Assembly (NCBI GenBank): GCA_012517155.1
Contig: JAAYVN010000044.1
Coordinates: 1 to 32,168 of the forward strand
Source: Ignavibacteriales bacterium
GTDB lineage: Bacteria; Bacteroidota; Ignavibacteria; Ignavibacteriales; Ignavibacteriaceae
Direction of reading: 5' to 3'
DNA: 32,168 nt
Part shown: piece after piece, positions 24,099 through 30,402 of the stretch
Position numbering within the stretch: position 1 is the stretch's first letter
How the letters are laid out: each line of letters starts with the position of its first letter
Made by a program: the position numbers and the translations under genes
The notes under the pieces: generated by a model
Database searches by the model: none
Told to the model about the DNA's origin: nothing
The model's input: only the letters and a program-made list of their open reading frames with translations

Positions 24099-26177
24099 AT
24101 GGAAAATAACGATAAAGAAAATAAAGACGGAAATAAAAACTTGAAAATACCTAAAGGACCCGCACCTAATAAACCCGAAGATAATTTCGATTGGTCTAAA
24201 ATCATTAGAATGGTTTTCGGTTGGGGTGCGGTAATTGTTGCCGCTGTAATCGTAATGCAAGTCTTTAAAAGCGGTGAGGCGACTTATATTGATATCCCCT
24301 ATGACCAGTATAACGCCCTCCTCAAAAACGAAAAGATTTCTTCCGCTAAGATTACTAAATCGGATATTAATGACTACTATTTCAAAGCTGAACTCAGAGC
24401 GGAAGAGTTCGTGAAAATTGATGGCAGGGATGTTAAGGTTAAATTTATATCTGTCTATCTCCCGGAACCCGTCATTAAAGATCAGGAACAACTCTGGATC
24501 CAGTACGGAATTAATTATTCCTTCGATAAACAGTCAAATGAGTGGTTTAATATCCTCATTGGCATTATACCTTGGATTCTTATTATCTTCGTTTGGATTA
24601 TTTTTATGAGAAGAATGCAGGGCGGCGCTGGCGGCGGAAGCCAGAGAGGCATTTTCTCTTTTGGAAAAAGTAAGGCGAAGATGATTAATCAATCTGCTAA
24701 TAAGGTTACTTTTAAAGACGTCGCCGGAGCGGAAGAGGCTAAGGTCGAATTGCAGGAAATTATTGAATTCCTTAAAGAGCCTTCTAAGTTCCAGAAACTC
24801 GGCGGGAAGATCCCTCGTGGTGTGCTTATGCTCGGTTCTCCTGGCACTGGAAAAACTCTTCTTGCGCGCGCTGTTGCCGGCGAAGCTGGCGTCCCTTTCT
24901 TTTCTATAAGTGGCGCGGATTTCGTTGAAATGTTTGTCGGTGTCGGTGCTAGCCGCGTTAGAGATCTCTTTGAACAGGGAAAGAAAAATGCTCCCTGTAT
25001 CATTTTTATAGACGAAATTGATGCCGTCGGAAGACAACGAGGCGCCGGTCTTGGTGGTGGACATGATGAACGGGAACAGACTCTTAACCAGCTTCTTGTT
25101 GAAATGGATGGATTCGAGCAAAATAGCGGTGTGATTATTATGGCCGCTACTAATAGACCGGATGTACTTGATCCCGCTCTCCTTAGACCCGGTAGATTTG
25201 ATCGGCAGATTGTCGTCGACCGCCCCGATGTTAAAGGTCGTGAAGGCATTCTTAAGGTGCATACCCGCAAAATCCCCCTCGGTCACGATGTTGACCTCGA
25301 AATTCTTGCTAAAGGTACCCCCGGTTTGGCTGGAGCTGAATTGGCAAATCTGGTTAACGAAGCCGCCCTCCTCGCTGCTCGTAAGAATAAACAGAAAGTC
25401 ACCATGGACGACTTCGAAGAGGCTAAGGATAAAGTCATGATGGGTATGGAGAGAAAAAGCCTCATTATCTCCGAAAAAGAAAAGAAAATTACTGCTTATC
25501 ACGAAATCGGTCACGTCCTCGTCGCAAAAAGACTCCCCGAGGCAGATCCCGTCCATAAGGTCACTATCATACCTCGTGGTCGCGCTCTTGGTGTTACTAG
25601 CTACCTGCCCGTGGATGAAAAACATACTTACTCTAAGGAGTATCTCGAAACTATTATTACTTATGCCCTCGGCGGAAGAGCTGCTGAACTCTTGATATTT
25701 AATCACTTGACTACCGGAGCTGGAAACGATATCGAAAAATCTACTAGCATTGCCCGCAAAATGGTCTGTGAATGGGGAATGAGCGAAAAACTCGGACCGC
25801 TTGCCTACGGCGGTAAACAGGAGGAGATTTTCCTCGGTAGGGAAATCCAGCGCCATAGGGATTTTAGCGAAAGTACCGCAGTCGAAATTGACCTCGAAGT
25901 TAGGGATATTGTTAATAGATGCATGGCTAGAGCAGAACAAATATTGAAAGAGGATGTTGACCTCCTTCACCTTCTCGCTAAAGAACTCCTCGAAAGGGAA
26001 ATCCTCGATGGCGAGGAGATTGATAAACTTATGAATGGGGAGTCTTTGCCTCCCTACAAAAAACCGGAACGCACAAACGGTGAAAATCAGAAAAAATCTG
26101 AAGAAGATGAAATCCCTGAACATGTTAAAAAATTGATTGAACAGAGAACTGCGCCTAAACAAGATGAACCAAATTGA
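24099..26177 (+). CDS. ftsH: ATP-dependent zinc metalloprotease FtsH
   Basis: The 692-residue protein has two membrane helices (about 34-53 and 150-170) flanking a periplasmic domain, and a glycine-rich linker. The AAA+ module has Walker A GSPGTGKT (246-253), Walker [13 protein letters not shown], a second region of homology [17 protein letters not shown], and the pore motif [14 protein letters not shown]. The zinc site is H468-E-I-G-H472, with the third ligand in [11 protein letters not shown]. FtsH degrades membrane and short-lived cytoplasmic proteins. Walker A has S where P is more usual, and HEIGH replaces HEAGH; neither breaks the consensus. The ribosome binding site AAAGGG is distant. 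The stop overlaps the next start by 14 bases. Confidence 0.97.
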   Translation: MENNDKENKDGNKNLKIPKGPAPNKPEDNFDWSKIIRMVFGWGAVIVAAVIVMQVFKSGEATYIDIPYDQYNALLKNEKISSAKITKSDINDYYFKAELRAEEFVKIDGRDVKVKFISVYLPEPVIKDQEQLWIQYGINYSFDKQSNEWFNILIGIIPWILIIFVWIIFMRRMQGGAGGGSQRGIFSFGKSKAKMINQSANKVTFKDVAGAEEAKVELQEIIEFLKEPSKFQKLGGKIPRGVLMLGSPGTGKTLLARAVAGEAGVPFFSISGADFVEMFVGVGASRVRDLFEQGKKNAPCIIFIDEIDAVGRQRGAGLGGGHDEREQTLNQLLVEMDGFEQNSGVIIMAATNRPDVLDPALLRPGRFDRQIVVDRPDVKGREGILKVHTRKIPLGHDVDLEILAKGTPGLAGAELANLVNEAALLAARKNKQKVTMDDFEEAKDKVMMGMERKSLIISEKEKKITAYHEIGHVLVAKRLPEADPVHKVTIIPRGRALGVTSYLPVDEKHTYSKEYLETIITYALGGRAAELLIFNHLTTGAGNDIEKSTSIARKMVCEWGMSEKLGPLAYGGKQEEIFLGREIQRHRDFSESTAVEIDLEVRDIVNRCMARAEQILKEDVDLLHLLAKELLEREILDGEEIDKLMNGESLPPYKKPERTNGENQKKSEEDEIPEHVKKLIEQRTAPKQDEPN

Positions 26178-26832
26178 TAACGGCACAATCAATTATAAAA
26201 ACGAGGTAATTCGAAAACTTATCCATTTTTGCAGCCTCTCTATTCCGGTGATTTATTATTTTATCCCCCGCGAGGCTGCAATTATTATCCTCTCCATTTT
26301 GTCTTTCTTCTTTCTGGTCGTCGATCTGGGTCGCTATTTCTTCCCCCCACTTGGTGACTTCTTTTATAAGGTTTTCGGCTTCCTTCTTAGAACTCACGAA
26401 ATGGATACAAAAAAACGAAATCTTAACGGTGCAACTTACGTCCTCCTCTCTGCCCTTATTTGTGTTATTATATTCCCAAAAGTGATTTTTGTTACTGCAT
26501 TCGCAATTCTCATCATTAGCGATTCTTTTGCCGCTCTCATCGGTCGCCGCTTTGGTAAACATAAATTCCTCTTTAAAAGCCTCGAGGGAACTTCTGCCTT
26601 TTTTATTAGTGCAATAATTGTCGTTCTTCTTTCTCCTAAAATTGAATATCGGATCGGCGAATATTTACTCGCTGTATTTGCTGCTTTTCTTGGAGCTATT
26701 GTGGAGAATATATCCTTTGGATATGCCGACGATAATCTTACAATCCCACTTTCTGTTGGATTGGTTATGTGGCTTTTATATATACTTGTTTTTCCTGAAA
26801 TGCAACTGATTTTATCAAATGTTCCTTTATAA
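26164..26832 (+). CDS. SEC59/DGK1/VTE5-family CTP-dependent lipid kinase-like membrane protein
   Basis: The 222-residue protein is almost entirely hydrophobic, with about six membrane segments. Early on it has [13 protein letters not shown], and later [20 protein letters not shown] and [18 protein letters not shown], then [12 protein letters not shown]. These are the conserved blocks of the dolichol kinase / yeast DGK1 / phytol kinase family, often annotated as phosphatidate cytidylyltransferase-like. Known members phosphorylate isoprenoid alcohols or diacylglycerol using CTP. The real substrate here is unknown. The ATG lies inside the end of ftsH in another frame, with no clear ribosome binding site, so translation is probably coupled. 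Confidence 0.84.
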   Translation: MNQIDNGTINYKNEVIRKLIHFCSLSIPVIYYFIPREAAIIILSILSFFFLVVDLGRYFFPPLGDFFYKVFGFLLRTHEMDTKKRNLNGATYVLLSALICVIIFPKVIFVTAFAILIISDSFAALIGRRFGKHKFLFKSLEGTSAFFISAIIVVLLSPKIEYRIGEYLLAVFAAFLGAIVENISFGYADDNLTIPLSVGLVMWLLYILVFPEMQLILSNVPL

Positions 26833-26839
26833 TATAATT

Positions 26840-27928
26840 ATGAAAAGATTTATTTTTTTTAGCCTGATATTGTTGTCTTTGTTGACGATTTCTTCCTGCG
26901 ACTCCAATCTTAAACCCGCTCGCGGTGATGAGGATGAGATTATTGTAATTGCCGATTCTTCGGAGTATGAGGCATTCAAACACTCTCTTCAGCAGGTTTT
27001 TGAAAAGACTATAAACACCCCGCAGCCCGAAAAATTGTTTAACCTCCGAAGAATCCGTTTTGACGAGCTTAATAAATACCAATCCAGAAAAAATATCATA
27101 ATAATCGCTCCGATTAATTCCGGCTCTTCTGTTTCAAAGTATATCGCCACCCTGCTTGACCCCGCAGCAAAAAAGAAAATGGAAAATGGGGAAGCCGCTT
27201 TCATTATTAAATATAATTTCTGGGCTGATGGACAAATCGTTATGCTCATGTCTGCCCCAACGGTTGAAGAGGTTGAATTCGCCATCCTTAACCACGGCGA
27301 TAAGTTGACTTACGCGCTTCAAAAACAGTCGGATAAAAGACTGATGAAGTATGTTTATAATTCAAAATATGAAAACCGCCCCTTGGAAGGGAAGTTTTTG
27401 AAAAACTACGGCTGGTATATTTTTTCACAAGTGGATTACGTCCTCGCGGTAGAACGCCCGGAAGATAATTTTATCTGGTTAAGACGCTCCCCCGATACTG
27501 CTATGGAACGCTGGATTTTTGTCCACTGGATTGATAACGCTTCCCCCGAATATCTGAATAAGGATTCTATAATCTCCCTGCGAAATAGACTTACTCAGAA
27601 ATATTACCGCACCAGCGATGATTCGTATTTCGTGGAGATTGCCGATTCTGCCTTCACCCCTGTGGAGGTCAATTTTCAGAATAGCTATGCCCTCTTTACT
27701 CAGGGTCTCTGGAGAATGACAGATATGTATATGGGCGGTCCCTTTATTAATTATACTATCTACGATGAAAAAGCCCGTAGAATCTATATGCTCGATGGTT
27801 CCATCTTCGCTCCAAGATACTTTAAACGACGGATAATTCAGCAGGTTGATGTTATCCTTCAGTCATTCAGAACTAAAAACCAGTTGGATATGCAAGTGTT
27901 GGAAGACTTGCTCGGCGAGGTTAACTAA
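26840..27928 (+). CDS. DUF4837 family lipoprotein
   Basis: The 362-residue product begins MKRFIFFSLILLSLLTISSC, a lipoprotein signal with lipobox ISSC; cysteine 20 would be lipidated. It contains the DUF4837 landmarks FIWLRRSPDTAMERWIFVHW, FTQGLWRMTDMYMGGPFINY and RIYMLDGSIFAPRYFKRR. This family is found mainly in Bacteroidota-like bacteria, and its function is unknown. I chose the ATG at 26840 because it puts the two basic residues at the start of the signal; an in-frame TTG 21 bases upstream would add seven residues. It follows the lipid kinase gene by seven bases and is 83 bases before trmB. Confidence 0.87.
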   Translation: MKRFIFFSLILLSLLTISSCDSNLKPARGDEDEIIVIADSSEYEAFKHSLQQVFEKTINTPQPEKLFNLRRIRFDELNKYQSRKNIIIIAPINSGSSVSKYIATLLDPAAKKKMENGEAAFIIKYNFWADGQIVMLMSAPTVEEVEFAILNHGDKLTYALQKQSDKRLMKYVYNSKYENRPLEGKFLKNYGWYIFSQVDYVLAVERPEDNFIWLRRSPDTAMERWIFVHWIDNASPEYLNKDSIISLRNRLTQKYYRTSDDSYFVEIADSAFTPVEVNFQNSYALFTQGLWRMTDMYMGGPFINYTIYDEKARRIYMLDGSIFAPRYFKRRIIQQVDVILQSFRTKNQLDMQVLEDLLGEVN

Positions 27929-28011
27929 AACTGTTTTGGCGTTATTTCGTCCCCCGGACTTTCTGACAACTTCTTCATTCGGTTACTTTATTTATATAAA
28001 GCACAAATCCT

Positions 28012-28653
28012 ATGACCAGACGAAAACATCTTAAACAAAGCGAAGTCAGAACTCTTCCTAACGTCTTCCACAGCAAACAACCCGGTCTCGATAAACTGAT
28101 TCGTACTTACTTCAACAATAATAATCCCTTTACTCTTGAACTCGGTTGCGGTAACGGCGAGTATTCAAATACCCTTGCTCAAAAACATCCCGATCGGAAT
28201 TTCCTTGGTATAGACCGCGCTGGCGCCCGAATTTGGGCCGCTTCAAAAGCCTCCTTGAATCTTAATTTGCACAATACCGCCTTTGTCATTACTTATGTCG
28301 AAAAACTTTTGGAGATTTTTAACCAACCTGTCGTTGACGAAATCTGGATTCCTTATCCGAACCCCCTTCCTCATCGTCGTAAAATGAAAAAAATTCTCAC
28401 AAATCCCGCCTTCCTCTAAATCTACAAAAAAATACTCCGCCCCGATGGTATTATTCACCTTAAAACCGATGACGATTTTTTATATGAATATACCCTTCAG
28501 ATTATTGAGGAAATGAAAATGACCATCCGCTTCTCAACAAACAATCTCACCCCTGAATCTGGCGCCCCACAGGATGCCCTGATTGTAACCCGCTTTGAAC
28601 AGGACCACCTCTTCGCCGGCAAGACAATCAAGTATCTCTCCTTCTCTTTCTGA
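28012..28653 (+). pseudogene. trmB: tRNA (guanine-N7)-methyltransferase TrmB, interrupted by an in-frame TAA
   Basis: The frame starts MTRRKHLKQSEVRTLPNVF and contains the SAM-binding block LELGCGNGEYS (residues 42-52) and FLGIDRAGARIWAASK, all diagnostic of TrmB, which methylates G46 of tRNAs. A TAA at 28417-28419 (codon 136) stops it after LTNPAFL. The same frame then stays open for 77 codons to TGA 28651-28653 and encodes the expected remainder: IYKKILRPDGIIHLKTDDD, LYEYT and GKTIKYLSFSF. The usual PDP motif is PNP here (N117), so a conserved Asp is lost as well. It could be a recent pseudogene, a sequencing error, or a readthrough case; I favour inactivation. The truncated product would lack the C-terminal third. 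Confidence 0.85.
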
Positions 28654-28743
28654 AATCTAATCGGTTTTTATTTTTATCTTTATTTTTGTTACTATTATGG
28701 TAATTATTGGAAAGTATTAATAAACAGACTAAACAATTAAGGT

Positions 28744-28946
28744 GATCTGTTGCTTACAAATTGTAACCGCTGAAAATGCAGTCCGTGGATGGTAAATTTT
28801 ACATTACTGATGTTACCGGTACTCAGCAATTTTTCCGATTGATCCGGAGTATTCCGTCTCCAAATCCAAGCCCTTTACCTTCCCCTTCTGCCTCTACCTC
28901 GACCTTGATTTCCCCCGTTACGAACGCACAAACCTTATACCGGTAA
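28744..28946 (+). pseudogene. Fragment of a BRO-type phage antirepressor gene (frameshifted)
   Basis: No intact gene exists here. One frame (28744-28770) ends in LLLTNCNR; one base is missing, and the next frame (from 28770) continues LKMQSVDGKFYITDVTGTQ and then FFRLIRSIPSPN. Joined, this matches the linker and middle part of BRO-N/prophage antirepressor proteins, which normally read like TNC..LKM..DGK...TDV..TEQL.RLIQSIPSPKAEPFK. The match stops after IPSPN; the rest of the frame, to a TAA at 28944, is low-complexity (P, S, T) and ends at the heptamer array. The gene's N-terminal DNA-binding part and its C-terminus are gone. Confidence 0.6.
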
Positions 28947-29053
28947 CCAGTAACCAGTAACCAGTAACCAGTAACCAGTGACCAGTCACCAGTGACCAGT
29001 CACCAGTGACCAGTCACCAGTCACTAGTCACTAGTCACTAGTCACTAGTCACT
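28944..29053. repeat. Heptamer tandem array, 15 units
   Basis: Fifteen full 7-base units run from 28944 to 29048, then a partial. The order is TAACCAG five times, TGACCAG alternating with TCACCAG three times, then TCACTAG four times. The units change stepwise in blocks. GTGACCAGTCAC in the middle block is an inverted repeat, and ACTAGT in the last block is a palindrome, so the array could fold. It joins the antirepressor fragment to the phage head-protein fragment. Confidence 0.95.
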
Positions 29054-29440
29054 TCGGTAAAAGAATTTTCTATAAATAAATTTGGGTTTGACTGGTCTGC
29101 TTCTCCTTTCATCGGGACCCATCTGTGCCGGCAGTTATAACCACCGCAAAAACTATATGCCGGCTGCCCGAAATCATTTACCATTTTTTTCAACTTCACT
29201 TAACAAATATACTCTCCCAATGTGAGCTTTACAAAAGTTTCTTTCAGACGAAGGTCCTTCATACCTCAGGAACCCTACCCCTGCATTCCTGAATTGCTCT
29301 AAACGCGTCAGATTATTCAGGGCCGCCTTGGTAGTCTCAACCTCTGTCTGAATGTGATGTTCCTCCAGGCCGATCTTTCTTAACGATTCACGCGCTATAG
29401 TCTTCCGGTCCTTCTTTACCTCTGCCTTTCCCTTTCCCTT
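29038..29440 (-). pseudogene. Fragment of a phage minor head (head morphogenesis-like) protein, frameshifted
   Basis: On the minus strand, from about 29440 down, one frame without a start codon encodes a charged helical stretch (KKDRKTIARESLRKIG, ETTKAALNNLTRLEQF) and then GPSSERNFCKAHIGRVY and LLSEVEKN. At a run of seven T (29184-29190) the frame breaks. One base fewer would continue as MVNDFGQPAYS and FCGGYNCRHRWVPM, with the end at a TAG (29038-29040) inside the heptamer array. The pattern R-x-FC-x2-H-x-G-x-V-Y followed by GGYNCRHxWxP is what I know from C-termini of phage minor capsid/head morphogenesis proteins. The assignment rests on motif memory only. Confidence 0.5.
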
Positions 29441-29445
29441 TCTTT

Positions 29446-29511
29446 TCCGCGTAGCGGATAAATATCAATAGAAACCGCATCCCCCCAAAAAAACTTCTTC
29501 CGCGTAGCGGA
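29446..29511. repeat. Two copies of a short palindromic repeat (TCCGCGTAGCGGA)
   Basis: TCCGC-GTA-GCGGA occurs at 29446-29458 and again at 29499-29511, 53 bases apart, each flanked by TT before and TAA-like sequence after. Each copy can form a five-base-pair hairpin with a three-base loop. They look like REP-type dispersed intergenic elements. No gene lies between them. Confidence 0.8.
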
Positions 29512-29672
29512 TTAACAAACTATTTCGTGGTGTTTTGCTTTCAATTGTTTATATTTGGGTACTAAATTCAACCTCGTAATCAGGATAATATTTTAAAGAC
29601 AGAATACGAAATTGAGAAGGTGATTTAATTAATTACAGTTCCTGCTCAGATAAGAATCGATTTTGAGAGTGA

Positions 29673-29768
29673 ATGAATCAAAAGGATATTATGGCAAAAT
29701 CTCCCGGCGATATGCTGCAGAAGAGCCGGCTTCTTAAAAGTTCTAAACCTCGCGAGAGGGTAAATTAG
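29673..29768 (+). CDS. Possible small protein, 31 residues (tentative)
   Basis: An ORF from ATG 29673 to TAG 29766-29768 would encode a 31-residue basic peptide beginning MNQKDIMAKSPGDMLQKSR. A second in-frame ATG at 29691 has AAAGGA at 29680-29685 before it, a reasonable ribosome binding site, and would give 25 residues. A terminator-like hairpin follows 31 bases after the stop. I do not recognise the peptide. It may be a small gene, the broken end of a larger one, or chance. Confidence 0.2.
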   Translation: MNQKDIMAKSPGDMLQKSRLLKSSKPRERVN

Positions 29769-29799
29769 CGGGAAATGGGAGTCCGCTACATAAAATCCA

Positions 29800-29828
29800 G
29801 GGCTGACCGGCACAGCCCACTATTTTTT
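29800..29828 (+). terminator. Possible intrinsic terminator in the accessory region
   Basis: GGGCTG (29800-29805) pairs with CAGCCC (29813-29818) around a seven-base loop, followed by ACTA and six T (29823-29828). It lies after the tentative 31-residue ORF. Confidence 0.5.
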
Positions 29829-29894
29829 CATAATTTATAATTAACCATTAACAATTATATTCAGCCGGGGAGTAATGACCACCTAATGACAACT

Positions 29895-29915
29895 CCGACG
29901 AGCAGGCTGTTGCAG
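29895..29915 (+). repeat. Left arm of a 21-base inverted repeat pair
   Basis: This 21-mer starts CCGACGAGCAGG and ends TGTTGCAG. Its reverse complement matches 30070-30090 at 18 of 21 positions. TGACAACT borders the outer side of this arm, and the same word follows the other arm closely. Confidence 0.7.
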
Positions 29916-29945
29916 TGAAAAATCTCACTCACAATATTTGTTCTT

Positions 29946-29984
29946 CTTTGCGTTACTTTGCGGAAAACTTTGCGTTACTTTGCG
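29946..29984. repeat. Direct repeat of CTTTGCGTTACTTTGCG
   Basis: The 17-mer occurs at 29946-29962 and 29968-29984, a 22-base period, and itself contains CTTTGCG twice. It lies inside the inverted repeat pair. No gene is evident. Confidence 0.9.
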
Positions 29985-30069
29985 TTTAAGAGCTATTTTT
30001 CGCCTAGAATACTCCATTGCAGTTAAGAAATTCATTATGTTTACGCTGTTGTTAAGCGCTTTTCTCACT

Positions 30070-30090
30070 CTGCAACACCCTGCGAGTCGG
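30070..30090 (-). repeat. Right arm of the 21-base inverted repeat pair
   Basis: CTGCAACA, one mismatch, then CCTG and GTCGG: this is the reverse complement of 29895-29915 with three mismatches. The arms enclose about 154 bases that hold the 22-base direct repeat and no convincing gene. Confidence 0.7.
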
Positions 30091-30111
30091 AATGACAACT
30101 TAATGACTATA

Positions 30112-30137
30112 AATGACCATTAATGACGGCGCAGCCA
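30112..30137. repeat. Isolated copy of the 26-base repeat unit
   Basis: One full unit, AATGACCATTAATGAC followed by GGCGCAGCCA, is identical to the first unit of the array at 30233. The next unit starts AATGACTG and then diverges. Confidence 0.9.
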
Positions 30138-30191
30138 AATGACTGTTTACTCTTTACTAATCACTCTTCTTTGACCTTGGACTTTCGTCCC

Positions 30192-30227
30192 GTTACAAAC
30201 GTTACGAACGTTATGGACGTTACAAAC
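30192..30227. repeat. Nine-base tandem repeat, four copies
   Basis: GTTACAAAC, GTTACGAAC, GTTATGGAC and GTTACAAAC follow one another exactly, six bases before the 26-base array. The first and last units are identical. Confidence 0.9.
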
Positions 30228-30232
30228 GACTT

Positions 30233-30320
30233 AATGACCATTAATGACGGCGCAGCCAAATGACCATTAATGACAGCGAAGCGTAATGACCATTAATGCC
30301 GGCGCAGCCTAATGACCGTT
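30233..30320. repeat. 26-base tandem repeat array, three units plus a partial
   Basis: Units start at 30233, 30259 and 30285, with a 10-base partial at 30311. Each is AATGACCATTAATG followed by a variable GC-rich half (CGGCGCAGCC, CAGCGAAGCG, or a closely related form). TAATG-AC-CATTA inside each unit is an inverted repeat. The 26-base period is not a multiple of three, so the array is not coding. There are no unique spacers, so it is not a CRISPR. Confidence 0.93.
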
Positions 30321-30402
30321 CCCCCTTCCTTTTCCCCGTTAGCTGATTAACCAACTTTTTACTATTTTGCATATGATAAAATAAATTTAGTGACGGAAAA
30401 TT

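Noticed and set aside
24534-26192. 552-codon open frame on the minus strand
   Set aside because: It is antisense to ftsH, whose AAA+ and zinc motifs are clear; the translation has no recognisable domain and follows from codon bias of ftsH.
28417-28419. TAA in trmB as a recoded sense codon
   Set aside because: TAA ends many normal genes in this window, so a changed genetic code is not supported.
28829-28960. Third-frame peptide including SKPFTFPFCLYLDLDF
   Set aside because: It looks protein-like, but it is short, has no start, is not a family I recognise and overlaps the antirepressor frame.
29571-29670. Peptide-like stretch TEYEIEKVI and TVPAQIRIDFESE
   Set aside because: It is broken by a stop and too short to assign; it may be another relic, but I could not support a call.
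29938-30123. 61-residue plus-strand ORF
   Set aside because: It is built from the 22-base direct repeat and the 26-base repeat words, with no ribosome binding site or family pattern.
28944-30320. Repeat arrays as a CRISPR
   Set aside because: Repeat periods of 7, 9 and 26 bases have no unique spacers, and no cas gene is in the window.
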